A DNA stretch of 64,000 nucleotides from Ligustrum vulgare (lineage: Eukaryota; Streptophyta; Magnoliopsida; Lamiales; Oleaceae). The DNA is taken from assembly GCA_963555705.1 (NCBI GenBank), contig OY743171.1, forward strand, positions 21,141,352 to 21,205,351, given 5' to 3'. A program made the translations under genes and the position numbers. How positions within the stretch are numbered: the stretch's first letter is position 1; every line of letters begins with the position of its first letter. The notes under the pieces were generated by a model. It saw only the letters and a list, made by a program, of their open reading frames with translations, searched no databases and was not told where the DNA came from. Of this stretch, positions 46,006 to 55,946 are shown piece by piece.

Positions 46006-47885
46006 TGTAACGACCAGGCTCCCTCGTTGGGGCCTTCTCCGCATCGTACTCATGGTCTTTCCACTCCCCCTGGTCGTCCTGGTCCTCAAGGGCTGCCAGA
46101 CTCGTTTCCAAGAAGTGAATTTTTTCCTTCCATGGTCTAATGGTAGTGGGTTTCTAAGAATCTTTGTACTTAATCCCTAGGGATAAGGTTCGAAACCCAT
46201 GAGGATACAAAAATAGGAGGGCGTGAAATGCTACATTGCTCAAAATAAGTAAAGCCTATTCTACTACCAACTCTAGTGATCTATTGGGTAACACACGACT
46301 CAGCATCCGAGACTTCTCCTAGTGCTTCCTTCCTCAGCATTTTCCTCAGGTTCCTCCTCAGGTTCTTCTTCTGGATCTTCTTCAGGTTCTTCTTCTTCCG
46401 GTTCTTCTTCTGGGTCCTCCTCGGAATCACTCTCGGGAACCAACTCAGTGCTTACCTAGTTTGCCGGAAAACTTGGCCGTAAATCATGATCCCCAAATTC
46501 GAGCTCCATCCGATTTTGCACCATAAATCCATCCAAGATTCAAACCCCTTTTCCCTCACCAACACCACTCTCAGCGTCGCCACATAGCGGTGGTGCCACC
46601 GTCGACGGAAAGGCCGGTGGCCTTGAACCGAGAGGAGGACCCCTCCTCTTCACCATCTCTCATGCCATCTCTTCTTGGTTATAAAAAGAGGAGAGAGAGA
46701 TTTTGATATATAAATCAAAATTCATTTTCCAAAATTACCCCTTCAGTCCCTTATCTTTCAAAAAGTGTTTTAAGTTCAACCCCTTTTATTTTTAAAATAT
46801 TTATCTTCAGTCCCCAAGTTTAAAATATAATTATTTTAGCCACTGCAGTTTTAAAATATTTAAGACAGCCCTTTTGTTTCTGAAAATTTTAATTAAGTCC
46901 TGAACCTTTTTAAAATTTAGTCAAATTAGTCCCCAATATTTTATTTTGTTTAAAACACTCAATTTTATTCCGAATTTCTAATTTAAATATATTTTCTTTG
47001 GCTAGATGACGCGAACGGAAAGTTAGAGATTTGAAATTTCCCTGCTCGACTCAAACTCCTTAGAATTTAAGGTAGACTCATACCTAATAATTTATCTAGC
47101 TATGATTTGCATGTAAATCTGAAATTTATGTAAATCATATTTGATGTTACGAGAAAAGTGATGTTATGACCATGTAATAGCCGTGAGGGGTAAGATGGGC
47201 CAAAACTCTCCCAAAATTGGCATATGAAGAAGTTATGTTCATGAAATTGAACAAAGAAAAAGAAGAAAATTTATAAGCGCTATAACTTCCATGCATATTT
47301 GCATGTTGAAAGAAGACAAGACAAGGCTACTTTCCACACTTATGTGTTATATGTTATGATGTTATGTAAAAGATGTGGTTAGCATGATTACATGTTTATG
47401 TGCAATTTATGGAATAAGTGAATTATTTTGCTATGAGTTTACTGAGTATTTCTTTGAAATACTTACCCCGTTATTAATAATTTTTACAGACTTTGGAAGC
47501 GATGACTAGTGATGGACACGAGTGGCAAGGAAATAAATAAATGTTTCATTTCAAAGTTTAACTTTATAGTTTCACGTTAATTTAAATTTTGGTCTTTTTT
47601 TGTAACGACCCGGCTCCCTCCCTGGGCCTTCTCCGCGTCGTACTCATGGTCTTTCCACTCCTCCCTGGTCGTCCTGGTCCTCAAGGGCTACCAGCGTCGT
47701 TTGGTAGTGGGTTCTAAGAATCTTTGTACTTAACCCCTAGGTACAAAGTTCGAAACCCATGGAAGGAAAAAATTCACTTCCTGGAAACGACGTTGGCAGC
47801 CCTTGAGGACCAGGACGACCAGGGGGAGTGGAAAGACCATGAGTACAACGCGGAGAAGGCCCAGAGAGGGAGGTGGATCGTTACA
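46006..47885 (+). mobile_element. solo LTR of a gypsy element, 1880 bp, with rearranged 3' end
   Basis: The ends TGTAACGA and TCGTTACA are perfect inverted repeats and ACACC is duplicated on both sides, which fits a solo LTR. Its layout resembles the 3958-6308 LTR (a GGTAGACTCA phrase near 47070 and TACTGAGTATTTC near 47440). Near the 3' end the first ~190 bp recur directly at 47601 and then inverted at 47780-47885, forming a fold-back. No gene is present; frames inside are artefacts. Confidence 0.75.
47601..47885. repeat. fold-back at the 3' end of the solo LTR
   Basis: The left arm (47601-47700) and right arm (about 47785-47885) are inverted copies about 100 bp long, sharing blocks such as CTCATGGTCTTTCCACTC and GTCGTCCTGGTCCTCAAG. 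The left arm is also a direct copy of the LTR start at 46006. Confidence 0.9.
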
Positions 47886-49775
47886 ACACCCGTGCGTTGT
47901 ACGAAAGAACAATATGAAATGATTTTATTGTAAATATCATTACAAAATAGGAAAAAATTGAACTCGTAATTTGTTTTGAATAATGATACAGACTGTCAAC
48001 AAATGCTCAAAATAGAAATAAATTACAATTCTCATCAATTTTGGAAAGCTTCTTTAAATAATATATTCTTTGTACAGTTTGTAGTTGTTTACACCCGTGT
48101 GACAATTGCTCAAATTGAAATGAACTAATGTAATTTTTCAAATATATGTTGTATAGAATAAATAAAAAATTTCGTCCAAATATTTTTGACTAACATTAAT
48201 AGAAATAAAAACCCTCAAAATATTATAATTTACATAAAATAAAATAATTGTAACAAATTAAATATATGTGGTCATGTATATAAATAAATGTAAAAAATTA
48301 AACAATATTGACGATGCACGAAAGGAAAAATCAATCTCAAGATTTATGGTACACGAACGTGAAATTCAACTCAAGAGATCCTTCGCATGATTAATAATTT
48401 TTAATTTTTAAATGCATTGCATTTAACGCATTTAATTGAACATAATTAAATGCATATTTAATTTTTTGTCAATAGAAAAATTATTAATGAAAATATAAAT
48501 AAAATATATGTAGTTAGTCTTTTTGTCTATATATGTTAATAAAATTAAGAAATAAAGTTTCACCATTTTTTATGGCATATAATTATTGTTTTAATATTTT
48601 GATAAAATTGTAAACAGTTGAATTGTTTTATCATCTTTACGAAAAACATGCCATGAACTAAGTGTTTTAGAAATTGTAGCATGAACATATCAACTCCATT
48701 TTTGAATTACCGTTCAATAAATGAAATTTTCTTTTTTTTTAAAAAATTTGAACTACAAAATTAGGCTCATACAATACATGTGCAAAACTCAACTTAAATA
48801 TTCTCCTGAAAATCGAAGTTTTTCTTTTCATATATTGTTTTCATCATATTTCTTTTCTAAAAAGAGGTATAGGATAGACTTTTTTTGTATAATTTGATTT
48901 TTTAAGCATTAATTATTAATTTCAAGTGTTTTTCCAAAAAAGTACTCATTAATTTTAATAAATATTGTTACATTAATTAATTCTTCTTTCTTCATACTGA
49001 TAATTTCTTTATTCATATTGTTACATTATTATTTTAATAAAAATTATTGATCGATCAGTTATTTAACAGAAATTATATGAACTAATTGTTAAAATTTGTA
49101 ATATATTTTTGCATATTTTAGTTATTTAAATTATAATGACAAATAGAAAAATGAACAGAATCAGAAAATAAATAAACATAATGTGAAAATGATGAATGAA
49201 TTGAAGAAATCTTAAGTTTGTAAAATTAACCCAACTTAATCGGATTTTCCTTAAAAATTCGTATAGTTATTAATTATTTTAATTTGATGAGAAAAAATCA
49301 GAATAGAAATTAATCATCTATGACTAAAATGAATTTAGTTAACTAATTATAGATAATATTATAGGACTTAAATAATATAATTTAAAATGAATTAGATATT
49401 GAGGAAAATTAAGAAAATATAAAATAAAACTTTACCTTTAATTTTTATATAATTTTACAGACAATATATTTACAATTTGCTCTTACTTGTTAGATTACAT
49501 TAAACTTCTTACTGCGATCTTTAATTTGACACCCATATTACATATTTTTCGATTTCAAAATACTACAATAATTATTAAACGCATAATAATAAAATAGAAA
49601 ACATAAAATTTTGATGTTATTAATAGCATAGCACGGATGTCAATGCAATTAATGACACATGTAAAATAATAATTGCTAAAATATTTAATATACTAATTTT
49701 TAGCAAAAAATTTCAAATTTTGAAAGTTTTTTTGGCGGGAAACTATGTGTATATTTTTGTAACTGCTATTCTACT

Positions 49776-49803
<28 letters not shown>
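49776..49803 (+). repeat. (AT)n microsatellite at the Helitron edge
   Basis: A run of about 13 AT units lies directly inside the proposed Helitron 5' end. Confidence 0.93.
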
Positions 49804-49806
<3 letters not shown>

Positions 49807-49807
49807 A

Positions 49808-50090
49808 TTAAGATGATTGCAAGCTCATTTATGATCATAACGGTACGTTTGCCATTTTAGTGATTGCATACAGCATCTGTGTCATTATGCTGACATATTA
49901 TGACAACAATATAAAGAAAAGATTTGTTAACTCCCTGTTATGATATTTATTTATTATTACAACATGCATAACAGTAAAATTCACCACCTTCAAGATATTA
50001 AATAAACATTCACAAGCAAGAATACAAGAAATAATAACACTTCACAGTTTCAACAATACTAAAATATATTAAAAAAGTGAAATGCAAATT
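49808..50090 (+). repeat. array 2 unit and spacer after the Helitron
   Basis: Sequence resumes with ATGATCATAACGGTACG, a unit of array 2 with both palindromes (49837 and 49867). It then becomes an AT-rich spacer before the mudrA 3' end. No gene. Confidence 0.7.
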
Positions 50091-50227
50091 ACAGATTTTA
50101 TCAAAAGGATGTTCAATTACTACATAAAGTTCATTCACTTCTATGTAGCCGAAAAAGGATTCATAAAAATACTTCGGTTGTGGTCCGTCTTCAAACACCT
50201 ACTACATTTACGAGGCCTGCGTACCTT

Positions 50228-52570
50228 TCAAATTGATTTTTTTCGCTTTTTTGGTAGGTGTCCAGTAGATCTTCTTATTAATGGACATAAGATGGTTCTT
50301 GATCTAACTTCCTCAGGAATTTCCCACTCATTCTTATTTGGTAATGGGTATATAAATTTCGAATAAGCTTGTCTCCAACAAAAAGTGGTATAAAAAGGAG
50401 AGCAAAGTCCATAACCATCAAGACCATCCTTCATTACAGCGACAATTGCGCGTGGGCAAGGAAATTTATCCAAATCAAATTGCCTACAAGTACACATGTA
50501 TTCTTTCAAGTTAACAATGTATGATTCTAGGTTTTTAATTAGTTGAAACTCATTTCTTGATATCTGAATCATGTTCCACCCATGTGACTCGTTATACTTT
50601 AAGCACATCTTCTCCTCCATAGGTGGGGTGAGTTGGGTTGTGTACTTCCCTACCTCCACATGTCGTTCATAATACTATTTCTGCAACACTTGTCAAATAT
50701 ATTCAATCAATCCTGCTATAGGGAAATCACATGCCTCCTTCAACACGAAATTCAAAGATTTTGTGTTGTTTGTTGTCATTTTATTGTATCGAACACCTTT
50801 GAAATGTGCTCTACTCCAATTATAAAAACCATCAACCTTGTCTTCCAAGCAACTTCTGACCTTCTTCTTTATACCACAAAGGGAAACCATGTATGCCTCG
50901 AAATCTGTTATGGTATAAGCCTCTACCGCCTTCCTGAGCAACGAGGACAAATCAGCTCTTGGAAATCTAGCCTTCGAGTTATTGTTCAAGTGCCATTTGT
51001 TATTTGCATGATGTGAAAACTCGTATACATTACTAAATGCATGAGGAATGTTTTTTCCACGGTCAGAAATAATCACTAGTTCGTCTGAGTCATCAGTTAT
51101 TTTCGGCAAATTACGAAAGAACCAAGTCCATGACGCTTCATTCTCTGAGTCAACTATACCCCATGCAAGTGGATAAATTTGCATATTTAGATCTTGACAG
51201 GTTTCGACGAGTAGAGTTCCTCGATATCTGCATGTCATGAATGTTCCATCTAAACATATTACCCATCTCATTAGCGTTTGATATCCACGTATACTTTGTC
51301 CTAGGGCCATGAAAAAGTACTTAAAATGCATGCTATCATCAGTTTCTAACGATCATTGTGCCAGGATTTTCTGCTTCAAAACATGACAATATGAAGGTAA
51401 TTTAGCATATCTATCATCAGGCATCCCTCGGACTAGTCTATAAGCAAAATACCTTGTTTTCTATGTCTTATTATATGTTACAGTTATGTCGAACTCTTCA
51501 CGGATATCATTGATGATGTTTCTCGGTCTGTAAATCCTTATAGCATCTTCAAACTTGGAGGCAATGTGAGCTCCAATAACTGACTAGCTAGTATTTCGAT
51601 GATCTCGACGGTGAACACTCAAGGAGCATGTGTGATGGTTATAGTAGGTTCGGACTTTAAAAAAATCAGACTCTTTCAACTTTCCTGCTCGCATAGACAT
51701 TTATAGTTTGTCTCTAGACAAACAACTACATAAACAGATTGATTTGACTTCTTGACTTTGAACTCGAAGTGATTTTTAGTGCAAGAAAATACATCTTTGA
51801 TTAAAACAAAAAGATTTATTGGTAGGGAACAACTCTTTTAGTTACAAATCCTCATAATCAAGAATCCTCGATGACTGCCCACTAGGGAATGAACTTAAAT
51901 CTGCCATCAAATTCTCAATGTTGTTGTAGGTAACAACTTCAAGTGTATAGATGTTTTCACCAGGCACAACTGCCACATGAGAATTTTTGTGAAGTTCTTG
52001 TCTTCTAGGGCTAAAGGGAACTACATTCAAACCATCCCAATCTAGAAAGTTCCCTTCAGAAATGTCATCGCCCATATTACTACACTCGGCATGCACATCT
52101 AGAAATTCTCTACTCATGACTCCACATTCCGTTCCACCCTCTATTTGTATTTCAATAAGTGAGTCACCATGTGATTCAATGGTAGCATGCTCTGGATCCT
52201 CTCTTAAACTATCATTTTCTTCATATTCCTCAACATCTTTCTTCAAAAGCGTAACGCAAAGAGGAAATTCTCGATAAATAGAGAAATACGACTGCACACT
52301 TTTGTCACAATCAATCTTCATTGGGGAACTGGAATGTTCGACATGCCAGGGACAATGGTTTCCATCTCTATATTATAACCTAGAATCAACCTCCAAAACC
52401 TCTCGGACTTTAAAGCACATCTTTGCATAGGTAGTGGTTTTTGAAACGAGAACATGAATCACATTTGCTCGACCATTTTCTATATTCCTCCATGTCCACC
52501 CACCGTATTCTTTCTCCACAAACTCAACGAAATAATAAACTGATATCCACACCTTGTCTGACACATCCAT
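50228..52570 (-). pseudogene. mudrA: mudrA-type Mutator transposase, degraded
   Basis: Reading leftward: an N-terminal part (52373-52570, start MDVSDKVWISVYYFVEF), an acidic region (51842-52321), a decayed MuDR domain (about 51480-51840) with stops, then the MULE catalytic domain (50693-51331). The catalytic domain has VICLDGTF and VIISDRGKNIPHAF (two catalytic Asp) and ASWTWFFRNLP between them. A C-terminal SWIM zinc finger follows (CTCRQFDLDKFPCPRA), then KKRKKS near the end. The SWIM histidine is replaced by arginine. At least five premature stops separate the pieces. Transposase would bind the element ends and move it. The gene faces the Ulp1 gene and its 3' end lies against array 2. Confidence 0.88.
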
Positions 52571-52754
52571 GACTATAATTCAAAATAAAATAAATAGATT
52601 TCAGTTGATCATATCACAAAGTGCTACATTATACAAGTCAAAATGCATAACAATAAACTTTTCAATCAATATATAATGAGTGCTAACAACAATACTTGTC
52701 TTAATTTAAATTCGTAAGCAAATGGATATATTAGCAATAATGTAGTAATCCCCC

Positions 52755-53165
52755 AAAGCTATATGCAAGCTGACAGTGGAAACTAAGATAACGACATGTG
52801 TGCTGCTATACATCATAGATAATGGCATATGTGACCTTATGACAAATTCTTAAGAAAATGTATGGATTATTAAGCAAATGTATATATGAGAAGCAATATT
52901 GTAAACCCCAAAAGTTATATACCAGCGACAATGAAAAAATTAGATAACGACATGGATGCCATTATGCATCACAAATAACGGCATACGTGACGTTATGACA
53001 AATTCTTAAGCAAATATATAAATTCTTAAGCAAATGCATACATGAGCAACAATGTCGTAAACCTCCAAAGTTATATACATGCTGACAATTGAAAAATAAG
53101 ATAACAGCATGGATGCCTTTATGCGTCATAGATAACGGCATATATGATGTTATGAAAATTTTTTC
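52755..53165 (+). repeat. tandem array 3: three ~158-bp units with paired palindromes
   Basis: Anchors GATAACGACATG occur at about 52787, 52943 and 53100. In the unit measured in full there is an ATAACGACA-TGGA-TGCCATTAT-type box at 52944-52965 and, 31 bp on, ATAACGGCA-TACG-TGACGTTAT at 52975-52996; the other two show the same pair of motifs. It lies upstream of the mudrA start, where promoter or terminal sequences of a MULE would be. Confidence 0.88.
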
Positions 53166-53949
53166 AACAAATGCATGAACCAGCAAAATTATACTACATC
53201 AGAACAAAAGGCAACAAAAAAATTGCAAGAATTGATTTTTACCTTTTTCTTCTTCAATTACAAATCATGAATGTGGATAGTTTAGCAAGTTCTCAAATAT
53301 TCAAAGCATCAATTTACCAAAATGGAGGGCAAATGAGAATTTTTGTTGGATTTTTATGTGGAAAAAGAACAATAAAAGAGAGGGAGATGTCGATGGAAAG
53401 GCTGCCGCTACTGAATAAGAGAATGAAGAAGGGCGTCTGGTATTCATTGAAAAATTAGGGCATGCTTGGTTGGTGTTGAAGGTCATATAGTTGAAATGAT
53501 AGTTTGGATATTGTATAATATATTTTATCTTTTATTTAATGGTGAGGGTCATTTAACAAAACATTGTAGAAGTGAGCTTATTTTACTAAAGTTATGCTTT
53601 GACAAGGTCTTTTAACTTAAATCCCCTTAAGTAAATAATCATAACCCATTTGTAATTTTTCAAAAATGTTAGGGACCTAGTTGCAATTTTTTCTAAATAT
53701 TAAAATTAAAAGGCACTTGGGTTGGGTATTTTTATAAACTTAGGACAAATTGGACATTGAAATGCATAGTTTAGGCTTGGGCATGCTCATGCCAAGAGAT
53801 AAACATTAACGACCATTTGCATGCAAAAGGCAAATGTTAGGGACCTTCTGGTCCAAATTCCCTTAAAAAAAAAAAATTATATTTTTCCCTAAAATAAATT
53901 AATTATTCAAACTTGATAAACTAAAAACATTTTTTTCTACGGCTAAAAA
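53166..53949. other. intergenic; likely right flank of the MULE
   Basis: AT-rich DNA right of array 3. I could not identify a terminal inverted repeat that pairs with the left side. No gene is visible. Confidence 0.45.
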
Positions 53950-54125
53950 TTTAGACTCTGTTTGATACTTATCAAAATTAAGATTTTAATCAACGTTAAA
54001 ATTAACACTTAATTTAACCACATATATCATGGGACCACAACTTCATGGGATGCAAAATTTCTCAACCATATATTTTATCAATCTCTATCAAAATCTACTA
54101 AACAATCAATTAATCTCTAGGGCTT
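53950..54125 (+). repeat. MITE-family copy
   Basis: It starts near ctgtttgatacttatcaaaat and ends near tatcaaaatctactaaacaatc. Internal phrases match 33300-33470 and 16330-16870. Boundaries are approximate. Confidence 0.55.
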
Positions 54126-54763
54126 AATCCGATTTTCATATTAGAACTTATGCTAACACAAAATTAAATTTGAAAAAGGTCCTAGAAATGTACGATTGGT
54201 CTCGAGAGAGAGGAACATTCTACAACCTAGGGGACCTTTCTTTTATTTGTATATCTTCAGGGCTATTTTCTAGGAGGGCCCACCAATTTGGTCAAATTTA
54301 AAAATGAGGCTATTCATTGTTTATAAACAAGGAATTTGCTATTTTTGAGGTAAAATATGTGACTGACTAGTGATTTGAAAAATGTATGTGGACCGTTGCT
54401 AAAAAGTGATTTGAACATTTACTAATTCGCATCTGCTTCTCTTAGTTGCATTTTAATTTTTTTTTTCGCCCCTAATTATATTAATTGGGGTGCTTCTTTG
54501 GTGCCCCTAATACTCACAATTTTAGTAGTGATTCTAATTTGCATATATCAACTGGAGCAAAATTTTAATTTGAATCCACCGTGATATAAATGTGAATTCA
54601 AAAGTGATTTTGAAGATGCTAATTTACACATATTTTTTGCACCACTATTGAAGATGCTCTTAACACCATTTTCCAATAGCTTAAAAGTTACAATTATCAA
54701 TCACACCAACCATATAATCTTACAAACATCTAAGTAATCCAAAAAAACTACGAACAATTCTAC

Positions 54764-54865
54764 TTATACAAGGACCTGGACATCCATGTCCTTCACTGTA
54801 GATGCTACCATGATCAATGTAGCTACAGTGAGGGGCCTACACATCCAGGCCCCTGTACAAATGCA
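54764..54865. repeat. ~100-bp fold-back (MITE-like palindrome)
   Basis: The left arm (tatacaaggacctggacatc...gatgctac) and right arm (gtagctacagtgagg...ggcccctgtacaaa) are inverted imperfect copies around a centre near 54810. RNA from either strand would fold into a hairpin of about 45 bp. Confidence 0.85.
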
Positions 54866-55946
54866 TTTTTCCAAAAACTACACCATCCAAACTGATAAGT
54901 TTCCTCTATCTATATGTAAAGTATAAGGGAATGGGGTGATACTATCTAGTGATCAATAACAGAATCAGATTTTGGGAGGAATAAAGAAGAATTAATGAAC
55001 ACAATGTGTTTCACACAAAAATGTATCTATCGCTAACAAATAAAAGGATTCAGACGATGTATAGGGAACAAAAACCTTTTAAGACAAAGTCCCAACAAGG
55101 AGTATTTTATTTATGAAGATTACAACTCTAAAAACAAAATGCCTCCAAGGGGCACAAGCACACGGAAATGCAAAGTAAACGAAACTTACAAGAAATTAAA
55201 AAGAAATGGAATTATATAGTTCTCTGTTTTGAGAGTAATTAATCGGGTCCTTGTATCTATGTTCTCTTTTCCATTTTATACTTTATTGACAGTTTGCTTC
55301 AATTTCATCAAAAACTGTTCATCGCCTTGTAACTGCCTACTTTTCCCATAATGTGATATGATTTCCCACTAATTTTTTAATAACCGCCACTTTAAGTGAG
55401 GATGGGTTAATTCATTCGCCCAGGCCTTGGGCATCTTCCAAGTTAGAGAAATGCTGGGCTTTCACTCAATAAATCTGTTTTCAACCTATACATGGGCCCC
55501 TTTGGACTTATTCTCAGGACACCTATATTAGGCCTCATTTTTACATTTTAACAATTACACCCCAATATGGAAAATTTAATATAAATTATTAATCTTGTGC
55601 CATATTTATCTTTTTATACTTCTCCCGCGACATTTGAAGTCCAAAAAGGTGAAAAATTCCAATCATTCCTTTTGTTTGGAGGTGACCTTCAATATCCCAA
55701 AAAGCATATCATTACATCGCACCACTACGCAACCCTCTATATCCCAAAAAAGCATATCATCAAGTCACACCATTACGCAACGTCCCTATATATCCCAAAA
55801 AGCACACCATCATGTCGCACCATTACATTTACGTTCCATCTCTGCCACATCTCCCACGTGTTCCTTCCTCTATAAAGCTTATTGTTCACCTTCTTGTTTC
55901 ATTACTCAAACATTCATACTCCCAAAATCTTTGAAAAACTTACAGT
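54866..55946. other. intergenic, upstream of the mobile-domain pseudogene
   Basis: No gene was recognised. Around 55690-55810 the phrase cccaaaaagcayaycatcayrtcgcaccattacgc recurs three or four times as a short degenerate repeat, followed by a TATA-like TCTATAAAG near 55870. This may be the promoter of the pseudogene. Confidence 0.45.
55690..55830 (+). repeat. short degenerate tandem repeat upstream of the mobile-domain gene
   Basis: Three to four copies of a ~45-bp unit (atcccaaaaagcatatcat, then cgcaccactacgcaac) lie in a row. They generate two overlapping spurious frames. Confidence 0.75.

Larger units (their letters stand above)
45993..49807 (-). mobile_element. probable non-autonomous Helitron
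   Basis: On the minus strand the right end reads A-TCTTTATATA and the left end reads CAACGCACGGGT...CTAG, the ends expected of plant Helitrons (5' TC, 3' CTRR with a nearby GC-rich hairpin). Near the start is a TTTCCCGCCAAAA phrase common to plant Helitrons. It interrupts repeat array 2 without duplication, as Helitrons do. Without the nested solo LTR it is about 1.93 kb of AT-rich, non-coding DNA. The base after CTAG is C rather than the expected T, so the left edge is uncertain. Confidence 0.55.
38947..53165. mobile_element. Mutator-like element carrying Ulp1-type and mudrA genes (minimum extent)
   Basis: A DUF1985/Ulp1 protease gene (plus strand) and a mudrA-type transposase gene (minus strand) face each other, with repeat arrays between them and beyond mudrA. 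Plant MULEs that carry a Ulp1-like gene (Kaonashi/KI-MULE type) are known, so I read this as one large element about 14 kb long. It is expanded by a solo LTR (41354-42558), a probable Helitron (45993-49807) and a further solo LTR inside that. Terminal inverted repeats and target duplication were not identified, so the true ends are open. All coding parts are degraded. Confidence 0.7.

Noticed and set aside
46276..46482. Phe/Leu/Arg-rich 68-aa frame
   Set aside because: Arises from a TCTTCT/GGTTCT simple-sequence tract inside the solo LTR.
36255..53500. Terminal inverted repeats joining the left flank (36-38 kb) with the right flank (53.2-53.6 kb) of the large MULE
   Set aside because: No convincing inverted match was found; the only strong inverted pair on the left belongs to the separate 1.23-kb element.
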